A stretch of 64,000 nt of DNA from Mitsuaria sp. WAJ17 (GTDB taxonomy: Bacteria > Pseudomonadota > Gammaproteobacteria > Burkholderiales > Burkholderiaceae_C), in contig NZ_JACJUG010000003.1 in assembly GCF_014174515.1 (NCBI RefSeq), positions 62,001 to 126,000 on the forward strand, given 5' to 3'. A program made the position numbers and the translations under genes. The notes beneath the pieces were generated by a model, which did no database searches, was not told the DNA's origin, and saw only the letters and a program-made list of their open reading frames with translations. This document shows positions 19,328 to 27,081 of this stretch, in pieces. Each line of letters opens with the position of its first letter. Positions within the stretch are counted from its first letter, which is position 1.

Positions 19328-20396
19328 TTCGGCGGCGCGAGATCAGGCCAGCGGCCACGAGGGCCAGGCCGGCGAGCCAGACGATCTGGGGCTCGGGCAC
19401 TTTGTGGTCGTCCTGCGGCTTGGGCGTCGGGGTGAAGGGCTCCCAGCCGATCTCGAAGGCCTGCGAGATCGAGGCGCCGATCACCGTGCCCTCCACATGG
19501 CCCTGGCCGTAGAGATCGGCCTTGGGCGCCAGCACGCTGCCGTCCACCCAGCCCAGCTTGACGCGCTGCGCGTTCGCCAGGTTGAACAGCACCTTGCCCT
19601 GCGCTTCCTGCACAGGCTTGAAGCCCGTGAAACCGCCGCTCAGCTGCACATCGCCCTCGTTGAGGATGTTGATCACCACCCAGGCATCGCTGGCCACATT
19701 GCTGAGGCTGAGGGTTGGCATCACCCAGCTGCCGCCCAGCTTGTTCTTGCTGCCCAGGAGAATGTCGAAGACCTCGACGGCGCCGGCCTTGCCGCTGCCG
19801 CTCAGGCTGATGTCACTCCAGGGCTGGGCCACGGTGCCGGTGCTGGCCAGGGCAGCCAGAGAGCCGGACAGCGCCGTCAGCTGGGTCTGGGCGGCCTTGA
19901 AGTCCACCACGCCGCTGATCTTGGGCTCGGCACGCAGGTCCAGGTAGCTGGATGAACCCTTGTTCTGGCCGCCGAAGACGCCGTAGCTGTTGCCGTAATG
20001 GGCGAGTGCCGGGTCCCAGGGCACCAGATTGCCTTCGCCCGCGCTGGAGTCCGTCACGGAGCCGGGCGCCGTGGAATAGATGCGGCCGTTGGTGAAGCGC
20101 ACGTCGCCGCCCACCACCAGGGCGGGGCCCGTGCTGCCGGCGGGCGCACGGTAGCCCACGCTGAGCCCGTTGGCCGTCAGCGAGCCGCCGACGGCCAGGC
20201 GGCCTTCCACGTCATTGGCGGCCTTGACGTCGCCGAAGATGAAGGCGCTGTACTGTGCGGCTACGCCCAGGTCGATGACGGGTGCGGCGGCAGCGCCCTG
20301 TGCCAGTGCCAGACCAGTAATGCCCACGACCCAGGCCAGCGCCACCGCTGCTGTGCTGGTCTTTTCTTGCTTGCTATGCATCATTCCCCGCGACAT
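19317..20396 (-). CDS. PEP-CTERM protein with choice-of-anchor A domain
   Basis: This 359-residue exported protein has a Sec signal peptide (cleavage near GAAAA-PVID), a long beta-rich domain of the choice-of-anchor A type (early motif YSAFIFGDVKAANDVEGRLAVGG), and a C-terminal sorting signal: VPEP at about residue 332, a hydrophobic helix, and the basic tail SRRRSK. By family knowledge the signal is recognised by an exosortase of the XrtA/EpsH type, which cleaves it and releases the protein to the surface or biofilm matrix. ATG codons at 20396, 20384 and 20381 are all possible starts; GGGGA lies next to the latter two. The only exosortase gene in the window is the B-type one at 48643. Confidence 0.9.
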   Translation of the reverse strand: MSRGMMHSKQEKTSTAAVALAWVVGITGLALAQGAAAAPVIDLGVAAQYSAFIFGDVKAANDVEGRLAVGGSLTANGLSVGYRAPAGSTGPALVVGGDVRFTNGRIYSTAPGSVTDSSAGEGNLVPWDPALAHYGNSYGVFGGQNKGSSSYLDLRAEPKISGVVDFKAAQTQLTALSGSLAALASTGTVAQPWSDISLSGSGKAGAVEVFDILLGSKNKLGGSWVMPTLSLSNVASDAWVVINILNEGDVQLSGGFTGFKPVQEAQGKVLFNLANAQRVKLGWVDGSVLAPKADLYGQGHVEGTVIGASISQAFEIGWEPFTPTPKPQDDHKVPEPQIVWLAGLALVAAGLISRRRSKT

Positions 20397-20450
20397 CCTT
20401 GGCGTTCATCGCCTTGTGAATTGCCAGCGGATTCTAGGAAGCAGGCTGTT

Positions 20451-20492
20451 ACAAACCATCCCCGCGATCAGGGTGGTATGCAAGTGGTTTGT
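20451..20492. promoter_or_regulatory. 8-bp inverted repeat upstream of the PEP-CTERM gene
   Basis: ACAAACCA (20451-20458) and TGGTTTGT (20485-20492) are perfect inverted copies separated by 26 bases, in the 110-base gap between the PEP-CTERM gene and the ChaN-like gene. The spacing of about three and a half helical turns could suit a dimeric activator or repressor with two half-sites. No sigma-54 or sigma-70 promoter could be assigned with confidence. Confidence 0.3.
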
Positions 20493-20506
20493 GTGATTTG
20501 CACGTT

Positions 20507-21295
20507 TCAGGCGGGGCTGACCAGCTTGGGCGCAGCCGGCGCGGGAAAGGCTGGTGGCGAGGCGCTGAGACGGTCCAGGAGCAGCAGATAGTCGTAGTCC
20601 GCGTCGTCCAGGACATGGAGGCCGGCGGCCCGGTCCCTGGCTTCCGGGCTGGGCCCCAGCGGCAGCGGGCCGCAGGTCGGTGCGCAGATCCAGGCCTGCG
20701 AGGGCAGGCGATGGCCGATCAGCATATGGGTCATGCGGCGCTGCAGCAGGGAGCCCGCCGGTGCGGCGGCCTGGGCGCTGAAGCGCGCCGCGCCCGGGGA
20801 CTTGCGTGCGTGGACGTTGCCGGCCAGGGCCAGCACGAAGGCCTCGGCGGGCGCGCGGTCCAGCTCGCGCGCCATGGCCCGTTCATAGGCCGCTGCGCCC
20901 GGCGGCGGGTCGGCGGGCACGAAGCCCGCAAGGGTGAGCCGCCCCTGGGACTGCAGCGACTTGAGGGCCCTGATCAGCTGCAGCATGGCCTGGGAGGTCC
21001 GGCCGTCCTGGAAGCCCTTGCGCCAGGCGGGGTCGGACGCCTCCAGCGCCGCCGGCTGCAGCTCCAGCGCGACCCATAGCGGACGCCGGCCGGCGAACTC
21101 GTCGGCCAGGCGGCCTGCCAGGCATTCCACCAGGGTTGGCACCTCGACGCTGCCATGGATTTCGCCCAGGAAGAGCCCGTCGGCCTTCAGCAGGGGCGCC
21201 AGGGCTTCACGGCCCGGGCAGTCGGTGGTCGCAGCGCGGACGGGCAGTGCGCACAGCGCGGCCAGGGCCAGGGAGGCGAGCGGAGGCAGCTTCAT
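20507..21295 (-). CDS. exported ChaN/EreA/Tiki-like protein
   Basis: This 262-residue protein has a Sec signal peptide (MKLPPLASLALAALCALPVRA) and two spaced motifs typical of the Tiki/ChaN/EreA fold: LFLGEIHGS near residue 42 and ALAGNVHARK near residue 157, with ELQP between them. ChaN-type members bind haem and help its uptake, while EreA and TraB/Tiki members are hydrolases or metalloproteases; the acidic and histidine residues of the fold are present. No lipobox was seen, so it is probably periplasmic. Its function is not established. A haem role would fit the iron module 1.7 kb away, but that is only a suggestion. Confidence 0.65.
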   Translation of the reverse strand: MKLPPLASLALAALCALPVRAATTDCPGREALAPLLKADGLFLGEIHGSVEVPTLVECLAGRLADEFAGRRPLWVALELQPAALEASDPAWRKGFQDGRTSQAMLQLIRALKSLQSQGRLTLAGFVPADPPPGAAAYERAMARELDRAPAEAFVLALAGNVHARKSPGAARFSAQAAAPAGSLLQRRMTHMLIGHRLPSQAWICAPTCGPLPLGPSPEARDRAAGLHVLDDADYDYLLLLDRLSASPPAFPAPAAPKLVSPA

Positions 21296-21375
21296 CGGAT
21301 GCGTAAACCGTGGGCGTTAGGGCCCAAATCATCGCACCCGGCCGGGCCCTGGTCTGAAGCGAGGCTGAAGCGGTC

Positions 21376-22818
21376 TCAGGGCTGGACGTAGGCCGTCTTC
21401 ACCGTGGTGTAGAACTCCGCCGCATAGCTGCCCTGCTCGCGCGGGCCCATGCTGGAGCCCTTGCGACCGCCGAAGGGCACGTGGTAGTCCACGCCCGCCG
21501 TCGGCACGTTGACCATGACCATGCCGGCCTGGGCGTGGCGCTTGAAGTGGCTGGCGTACTTCAGCGAGGTGGTGCAGATGCCTGCGGCCAGGCCGAAGGG
21601 CGTGTCGTTGGACAGGGTCAGGGCGTGCTCATAGCTGTCCGCCGGCAGTACGCTGGCCACGGGGCCGAAGATTTCCTCGCGGCAGTGCTGCATGCCGTTG
21701 TCGCAGTCCGCGAAGAGGGCGGGCTGCAGGTAGAAGCCGGGCTTGTCCAGCTGCAGGCGCTCGCCGCCGCAGACCAGGCGGGCGCCCTCGGCCTTGGCGA
21801 TGTCGATGTACTTCAGATCCTGGGCCAGCTGTGCCTCATCGACCACCGGGCCGATCTGGGTCTGCGGATCCAGCGCATCGCCCACGCGCAGGGCGCGGGC
21901 GGCCTCGCCCAGGGCCTGCACGAAGCGGGGGTAGATGCCCTTTTGCACGATGATGCGCGAGGAGGCCGTGCAGCGCTGGCCCGTCGAGAAGAAGGCGCTC
22001 TGCAGCACCGAATTTACGGCCACGTCGAGGTCGGCGTCGTCCAGCACGATGCAGGGGTTCTTGCCGCCCATCTCCAGCTGGAAGCGGGCGCCGCGCGACA
22101 CCGCGGCCTGCGCCACGCGCTGGCCCGTGCCCACCGAGCCGGTGAAGCTGATTGCCGCCACGCGGCGGTCGTCCAGCAGGGCCTGGCCCACCTGCGAGCC
22201 GGGGCCCATCACCAGGTTGAAGACGCCGGCCGGCAGGCCCGCGCGGCTGATGATCTCGGTCAGCGCCCAGGCCGAGCCGGGGACCAGGTCCGCGGGCTTC
22301 AGCACCACCGTGTTGCCGAAGGCCAGGGCCGGCGCGATCTTCCAGGCCGGGATGGCGGCTGGGAAGTTCCAAGGCGTGATCAGGCCCACCACGCCCACGG
22401 GCTCGCGGGTGATCTCCACTTCCACTCCGGGGCGCACCGAGGCCAGCTTGTCACCGCGCAGGCGCAGGGCCTCCTGGGCGAAAAACTTGAAGATGGCGCC
22501 GGCTCGCGCCACCTCGCCGATGCCCTCGGGCCGGGTCTTGCCCTCCTCGCGCGACAGCAGGGTGCCCAGCTCCTCCTTGCGGGCCAGGATCTCGCTGCCG
22601 ATGCGGTCCAGGGCGTCCGCCCGGACCTGCGGGCTGCTGAGGCCCCAGGCCGGCGCCGCTTCATGTGCCGCCGCGATGGCGCGCTCGGCCAGGGCCGTGT
22701 CGGCCTGGGCGTAGCGGCCGATCACGTCACGGGTATCGGAGGGGTTGAGGTTGTCGCGCAGGCGCGGGCCGTCCAGCCATTCGCCGCCAATGTAGAGAGG
22801 GTGCAGGGGTGCGCTCAT
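21376..22818 (-). CDS. aldehyde dehydrogenase (NAD(P)-dependent)
   Basis: This 480-residue enzyme oxidises an aldehyde to a carboxylate. The catalytic cysteine is C283 in STGQRCTASSRI, and the general-base glutamate is E249 in LEMGGKNPCIVL; the NAD-binding motif region TPWNFPAAIPAWKIAPALAFGNTVVLKP is intact. Its N-terminus (HPLYIGGEWLDG) and overall motifs resemble alpha-ketoglutaric semialdehyde dehydrogenases and related sugar-acid pathway enzymes, but the substrate cannot be fixed from sequence. The start is the ATG at 22818; a longer frame reaches into an AT-rich regulatory segment and is less likely. The gene is monocistronic. Confidence 0.93.
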   Translation of the reverse strand: MSAPLHPLYIGGEWLDGPRLRDNLNPSDTRDVIGRYAQADTALAERAIAAAHEAAPAWGLSSPQVRADALDRIGSEILARKEELGTLLSREEGKTRPEGIGEVARAGAIFKFFAQEALRLRGDKLASVRPGVEVEITREPVGVVGLITPWNFPAAIPAWKIAPALAFGNTVVLKPADLVPGSAWALTEIISRAGLPAGVFNLVMGPGSQVGQALLDDRRVAAISFTGSVGTGQRVAQAAVSRGARFQLEMGGKNPCIVLDDADLDVAVNSVLQSAFFSTGQRCTASSRIIVQKGIYPRFVQALGEAARALRVGDALDPQTQIGPVVDEAQLAQDLKYIDIAKAEGARLVCGGERLQLDKPGFYLQPALFADCDNGMQHCREEIFGPVASVLPADSYEHALTLSNDTPFGLAAGICTTSLKYASHFKRHAQAGMVMVNVPTAGVDYHVPFGGRKGSSMGPREQGSYAAEFYTTVKTAYVQP

Positions 22819-22842
22819 GGGCTTGTCTCGCAGGGTTGATGT

Positions 22843-22862
22843 GAATATTGTAAATATATTTG
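22843..22862. promoter_or_regulatory. AT-rich inverted repeat upstream of the aldehyde dehydrogenase gene
   Basis: ATATT-GTA-AATAT (22845-22857) sits in a very AT-rich 20-base stretch, 25-45 bases before the start codon. It is placed where a promoter or a GntR- or LysR-type operator would be expected, but the regulator is unknown. Confidence 0.35.
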
Positions 22863-22961
22863 ATGAACCGCGTGGTCCCACATCATGCAGTTCCTTCTGC
22901 GGGAGCGCCAGCCGAGCTGCTCAAGCCCAGCCCTGCATGCCGTGCACCGGTGGCCCCTTGC

Positions 22962-24290
22962 TCAGGACTGGGAGGCGCCGAGCGATGGAATGGGCGCTGG
23001 GGTCCCCGGCTCGGCGGGTCCGGCCAGTTGGCTCAGGGCGCGCACCAGTCCGCTGCGGCTGGGCTGGTCCACGAAGACGCAGCGTTTGCCATGCCTCTTG
23101 CAATGCTCCTTGACCCGCCAGTAGGCGTCGTGGCTGATACAGGCGGTCTGGCAAATCACCAGGTCAGCGGCCGCCAGGGTGGCGTCGAGCTGGGTGACGG
23201 CGTGCTCCTCGCCGCCGTCATGATGCAGGAAGCGGGCGCCGCGGGCCTCGATCAGTTGGCGGTAGACAGGCACGGTGGCTGCGCGGCCCCCCACGCACAG
23301 CACCGACTGGTCTTCCAACTGCACCGGCGGGCCGGGCAGGCCGCTCTCTTGAGCTGCGGGGGCGGGGTCGGCAGCGCGCGATGGCGTCGGGCCCTGCTGG
23401 GCCTGGCGCAGCTCTCGGCGCAGGCGTTGCAGGGCTTGCTCCAGCTGATGGATGCGGGCCTGTCCCTCCAACAGCTGGCGCTCGCGGATGAGGGCCTGGC
23501 GCAGGGCCGGCTGGGTGGCGTTCAGGGTGTCCAACTCGTTTTGCAGGGCGTCGAGGCGGCTGTCTCGCAGCACGAGTTCGGCGCGATGACGCACCTGCTG
23601 GGCCAGCAGCTCCTCGATGCGCCGGTCGCGCTCGGCAATCAGCTGAGTGCTGCGCTGCTGGGCCCGACCCAGCTCGGACGCGAGCACGCCGTTCTCATGG
23701 GCCAGGGCCTGGATGCGCTGCAGGTCCGCGCGGTGGGAGCTGCCCACCTGGTGCTGGATCATGTGGATGTCCTGCAGCACCTCGTCCTGTAGCAGACCAT
23801 CGCAGCGGGGGTGGCTCAGCGTGGCCCACAGGGCACCGGCGACTTCCGCGCCGACGGCGGCTTCGCGCCACCAGTCGCGCAGCTGCAGGGTGGTCTTGAG
23901 CCGGCTGGCTTGGCGCACGGCCAGAGCGTAGCGCTGGTCCAGCTCACGGTGCAGCAGCTCGGCGATACGGCCGCGCTGGCGGCACTCGTGGATGGCGCCG
24001 CAGTGCAGCTCATAGTCCTCCACCAGGGCCTCGCCGCCCAGGGCCTTGCCGACGCGCTTGCGCAGCACGGCCAGGGGCAGGCAGGCGCCGATCACGGGGC
24101 ACAAGGCCTGCGACGGCAGCTCCCAGAGCCGCCGCCGGCGGGATCCCAGCAGGTGATTGGGCAGGGTCAGTTCCGGGGGCACGGCCGCCAGCGAGGCGGG
24201 CGCCTCGTGGCCGTCGCGAGGCTCCGGGCCTTGCGGCTGCGGGAGAGGGGGCAGGGTCGCGCCACGGGGGGCGAAGGTGGGCTCACACAT
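22962..24290 (-). CDS. DUF2325 domain-containing protein with central coiled coil
   Basis: This 442-residue cytoplasmic protein starts after a strong AGGAGGG site. A helical N-terminal half is followed by a long Glu/Arg/Gln-rich coiled coil (about residues 205-300), an Ala/Pro linker, and a C-terminal DUF2325 domain with the hallmark segments SVLCVGGRAATVPVYRQLIEARG, FLHHDGGEEH and ADLVICQTACISHDAY. DUF2325 proteins commonly lie near haem or iron genes in Betaproteobacteria; their function is unknown. Here it is next to hemP, 217 bases away and on the same strand, so it may belong to the iron-controlled group. Confidence 0.85.
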   Translation of the reverse strand: MCEPTFAPRGATLPPLPQPQGPEPRDGHEAPASLAAVPPELTLPNHLLGSRRRRLWELPSQALCPVIGACLPLAVLRKRVGKALGGEALVEDYELHCGAIHECRQRGRIAELLHRELDQRYALAVRQASRLKTTLQLRDWWREAAVGAEVAGALWATLSHPRCDGLLQDEVLQDIHMIQHQVGSSHRADLQRIQALAHENGVLASELGRAQQRSTQLIAERDRRIEELLAQQVRHRAELVLRDSRLDALQNELDTLNATQPALRQALIRERQLLEGQARIHQLEQALQRLRRELRQAQQGPTPSRAADPAPAAQESGLPGPPVQLEDQSVLCVGGRAATVPVYRQLIEARGARFLHHDGGEEHAVTQLDATLAAADLVICQTACISHDAYWRVKEHCKRHGKRCVFVDQPSRSGLVRALSQLAGPAEPGTPAPIPSLGASQS

Positions 24291-24507
24291 GGCGGCCCTC
24301 CTCGACGAAGTCCAGGGGGAGAGGGGGCCGGCGTACGGTGGCCCTGGCGGCGAAGGCCGGGCGTACGGCGGGCAGGCATCCAGGCGTCGGCATGCGCGGC
24401 TCCAGTCAGGGCGCCACGGCCGAATGGCGGCCGGAAGGGCGCGTAAAAAAGGGGGGCGTAGGCTTGCGACGGCTGGCGGACGTGAGGTCGGGAGTCCGAC
24501 CGGGGGC

Positions 24508-24717
24508 TTACTTGGTGAGGATCAGCTTGCCCAACTGCGTGAGGCGCAGGCGGTAGAGCTGGCCGGCGTGCTCGATCTCGAGCTCGCGGTCCTGGCCCAG
24601 CAGGTCCCGGCTATGCAGGCGGCGCGGGGCCGGGCCGCAGGCGCTGGAGGGCGGCTGAGGCGAAGAGGCCGGGATCGAAAACGCCGGGTTTGGAAGGGTG
24701 AGGGCTTGCTTGTCCAT
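24508..24717 (-). CDS. hemP: hemin uptake protein HemP
   Basis: This 69-residue protein contains the HemP core at its C-terminus: [20 protein letters not shown] and then [14 protein letters not shown]. HemP is a small basic protein encoded near haem-uptake genes and induced under iron starvation; in some Betaproteobacteria it activates the haem receptor gene. No clear Shine-Dalgarno sequence precedes the ATG, and the predicted promoter is close to it, so the mRNA may be nearly leaderless. A Fur-box-like palindrome lies 15-29 bases upstream. No TonB-dependent haem receptor was found in the window. Confidence 0.85.
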   Translation of the reverse strand: MDKQALTLPNPAFSIPASSPQPPSSACGPAPRRLHSRDLLGQDRELEIEHAGQLYRLRLTQLGKLILTK

Positions 24718-24731
24718 GCTTGAATAATAAA

Positions 24732-24761
24732 TGCGAATAATTCGCAATTGCAAGCTGTCAA
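24732..24761 (-). promoter_or_regulatory. hemP promoter overlapped by a Fur-box-like palindrome
   Basis: TGCGAAT-A-ATTCGCA (24732-24746) is a perfect 15-base palindrome inside an AT-rich stretch and resembles betaproteobacterial Fur boxes. On the minus strand a consensus -35 box TTGACA (24761-24756) lies just upstream, so the palindrome covers the -10 region, the ideal place for repression by iron-loaded Fur. It lies between divergent hemP and bfr and could affect both. Fur binding is inferred. Confidence 0.65.
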
Positions 24762-24880
24762 GGTTTGCAGGACCTTGCATGCAGGGGCCCTGTACTGGGG
24801 TCACAATCGGCCTTCACGTCGGCCCCTCCGGGCTGGCTGCCCCAGAGCAATCGCATCAGAAAACCGCACAGGAGCCCGCC

Positions 24881-25348
24881 ATGAAAGGTGATGCCAAGGT
24901 CATCGAATACCTCAATGCCCAGCTGAAGAACGAGCTGACGGCCATCAACCAGTATTTCCTGCACTATCGAATGCTCAAGAACTGGGGCCTTGAGCGCCTG
25001 GCTAAGCATGAGTACGAGGAGTCCATCGAAGAGATGAAGCATGCCGACAAGCTGATGGATCGCATCCTGACGCTGGAGGGCCTGCCCAATCTGCAGGACC
25101 TGGGCAAGCTCTACATTGGCGAGAACGCGGTGGAGGTGCTGCACTGCGACCTCAAGATCGAGACCGGCTCCCACCCCCTGCTGAAGGAAGCCATCGCCTA
25201 CTGCGAGAGCGTGCGCGACTACGTCTCCCGCCAGGTGCTGGAGGAGATCCTGGCTGACACCGAAGGCCACATCGATCATCTGGAGACGCAGATCGAGCTC
25301 GTTGCCCAGTTGGGCGAGCAGAACTGGCTGCAGTCGCAGATGGGTTGA
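24881..25348 (+). CDS. bfr: bacterioferritin
   Basis: This 155-residue four-helix protein forms the 24-subunit haem-containing iron-storage shell. The ferroxidase residues E18, E51 and H54 and the haem-ligand methionine M52 are at the same positions as in E. coli Bfr. The start is the ATG seven bases after AGGAG; the longer open frame upstream crosses the Fur-box region and is not used. It is divergent from hemP and followed by the bfd gene 126 bases downstream, so storage and release functions sit together. Confidence 0.97.
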   Translation: MKGDAKVIEYLNAQLKNELTAINQYFLHYRMLKNWGLERLAKHEYEESIEEMKHADKLMDRILTLEGLPNLQDLGKLYIGENAVEVLHCDLKIETGSHPLLKEAIAYCESVRDYVSRQVLEEILADTEGHIDHLETQIELVAQLGEQNWLQSQMG

Positions 25349-25407
25349 AGCCGGGCGGGCAGGCTCGGGGCGCCTAGGAAAAGGCCCCAGGCTCGATGGT
25401 GGTTTGT

Positions 25408-25428
25408 AATTGAGAAACGTTCGCGTTA
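25408..25428 (+). promoter_or_regulatory. possible Fur-box-like site upstream of bfd
   Basis: AATTGAGAA-ACG-TTCGCGTTA is an imperfect inverted repeat whose centre resembles the hemP palindrome. It lies about 47 bases before the bfd start, in the gap after bfr. bfd genes are usually induced under iron limitation and Fur-controlled, so a Fur site here is reasonable, but the match is weak (five of nine symmetric positions). Confidence 0.35.
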
Positions 25429-25474
25429 GCGTTACGATCTGACCAACGCTTCGCCACTGCCTCGCCAAGCCATC

Positions 25475-25720
25475 ATGATCGTCTGCCTCTGCCACCGAGT
25501 TTCCGACCGCGACATCCGCCGTGCCGTGGCCGAGGGCACCCGCAATTTCGAGGTGCTTCAGGACGAGACCCGGGTGGCTTCCGCCTGCGGCGCCTGCCAC
25601 GACTGCGCCCGCGAGGTCTTCGACGAGGCCCTGGCCCGGCACGCCCCCGTGCCGGTGCAGATGATGGAACCGCTGGCCCAGACCCGCCGAGTGATCCAAC
25701 TGGTCAGCGTGGCCGCCTGA
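25475..25720 (+). CDS. bfd: bacterioferritin-associated ferredoxin
   Basis: This 81-residue [2Fe-2S] protein has the BFD-fold cysteines C4, C6, C38 and C41 in CLCHRV and ACGACHDC. In the Pseudomonas model Bfd docks on bacterioferritin and delivers electrons through the haem to release stored iron. A hydrophilic C-terminal extension of about 20 residues goes beyond the core domain. The separate upstream site and the 126-base gap after bfr suggest its own promoter, allowing opposite iron responses for storage and release. A strong terminator follows. Confidence 0.93.
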   Translation: MIVCLCHRVSDRDIRRAVAEGTRNFEVLQDETRVASACGACHDCAREVFDEALARHAPVPVQMMEPLAQTRRVIQLVSVAA

Positions 25721-25760
25721 AAGCCCCGGACCCAAGCGGGGCGACCGCTCAGCCAAGACA

Positions 25761-25786
25761 AAGCCGGACCCTGGTCCGGCTTTTTT
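25761..25786 (+). terminator. intrinsic terminator after bfd
   Basis: AAGCCGGACC and GGTCCGGCTT form a 10-bp stem with a two-base tip, followed by a T-run. It lies 40 bases after the bfd stop and separates the iron module from the convergent envelope operon. Confidence 0.85.
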
Positions 25787-25830
25787 GTTCAGGAGAGCCC
25801 CCCGCCAGGCGGCGGCCCGGCGCCTCGTGT

Positions 25831-27081
25831 TCAGAACGCCCAGACCGCCGAGGCATAGGCCAGCCGTCGCGTGGGCAGTTGGGCGATGACGCTGTCTGCA
25901 GGTCCTGACCAATGGCGCAGGCCGGCCTGCAGGCTCCATCGGTCCCCCTGCCAGGCCACCGAGCCTGTGAGGATGCGCCCGCCGTCCTGAGGGGACCACA
26001 GCACGTCGCCGGCCCAGCTCCAGGCGCCTTGTGTCCAGCTGAGGCGGGCGAAGACGTTGTGCTGCTGCAGGCTGCTGTTGGCAAAACCCTGGGACTGCCA
26101 GGCCAGATTGGCGGCCAGGGCGGGTCGCAGGGCCGCAGGTGCGTGCTGCGCCAGCTGCACCAGCCGGCCGCCGCGCTCGCGCCAAGCCGCCCAGTCCGCG
26201 CGGGACAGTGCCTGCGAGTCCCACCAGTACTCCAGCAGCAGGCTCAGCTGCTCCTCGTTGGTCCAGGTCCCGCCCAGCAGCAGCTGGCTGCTGCCGACCT
26301 GCTGCTCGCGTCGCCAAGGCAGAGCGGCGCTTGGCAAGGCGGCCTGCGCGTCCGCGCGCCAGACCAGGCTGCGCGTGTTCACGCGGGCTGAGGCGTGCAA
26401 CTCCAGGGCATCGCTGGCGACGACGGAGAACGCCGCCCCCACGCTGCCGCGCTGCTCACGACCGAGGCGGGCGAAGCCATGCAGGTCCCAGGCTCCGGCG
26501 TGCTGGTAGACGCGCAGCGCCAGGGCTTCCTCATCACCACCCTGGCCGTCCGGTCGGGCGGGATTGACCCACACCAGGCTCCAGGCAGTCTCTGCGCTGA
26601 AGTGTTCCAGCTGCAGCAGGGGGCGGCCGCGGTTGTAGTTGCCGACCAGAGTGCGGCGCTCCTCCTGGCCCACCATGTCGTTGGGGCGGAAGGCGTAGCC
26701 TACGTCCCAGCTGACCAGCTTGCGCCCCAGGCTGTATTGCAGACCCGCGGCCCCGCCCCAGCCGCCCGAGGCGTACAGCTCGTTGACCGCCGCGCGGCTG
26801 CTGGCGCCCGCGTGGTCGCGCTGCAGGTGCTGTGCATACAGCGTGGTGTTGAGGGGGCCGCTGCGGGCCTTCCATTCGGCCTCCAGCAGCAGGCTCTGCC
26901 GGGCGGAGGTGTTCATGCCGAGCTGCAGGGCATCGGCCTGGGCCAGCGGGCCCTGAGTGCCGCGCTGAGCGGCCTGGCTCTGGGCGCGCAGCTGCAGGCT
27001 GCTCTCGTCCAGCGACTGGGCCTGCGCGGCGAGCGAGACCAGGGTCAGCAGCGAAAGGAACAGGAGACGAGGCATGCGCAT
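25831..27081 (-). CDS. outer-membrane beta-barrel protein of the ABC export operon
   Basis: This 416-residue protein has a Sec signal peptide (about 21 residues, ending AAQAQ) and a mature part made of amphipathic strands rich in Trp, Tyr, Gln and Arg, ending in the aromatic residue F (ASAVWAF), typical of outer-membrane barrels. No plug or TonB box is visible. The ATG overlaps the stop of the LolA-like gene (TGATG), so translation is coupled. As the last gene of a five-gene operon it probably supplies the outer-membrane component or acceptor for whatever the ABC transporter moves. I do not recognise a specific family. Confidence 0.75.
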   Translation of the reverse strand: MRMPRLLFLSLLTLVSLAAQAQSLDESSLQLRAQSQAAQRGTQGPLAQADALQLGMNTSARQSLLLEAEWKARSGPLNTTLYAQHLQRDHAGASSRAAVNELYASGGWGGAAGLQYSLGRKLVSWDVGYAFRPNDMVGQEERRTLVGNYNRGRPLLQLEHFSAETAWSLVWVNPARPDGQGGDEEALALRVYQHAGAWDLHGFARLGREQRGSVGAAFSVVASDALELHASARVNTRSLVWRADAQAALPSAALPWRREQQVGSSQLLLGGTWTNEEQLSLLLEYWWDSQALSRADWAAWRERGGRLVQLAQHAPAALRPALAANLAWQSQGFANSSLQQHNVFARLSWTQGAWSWAGDVLWSPQDGGRILTGSVAWQGDRWSLQAGLRHWSGPADSVIAQLPTRRLAYASAVWAF

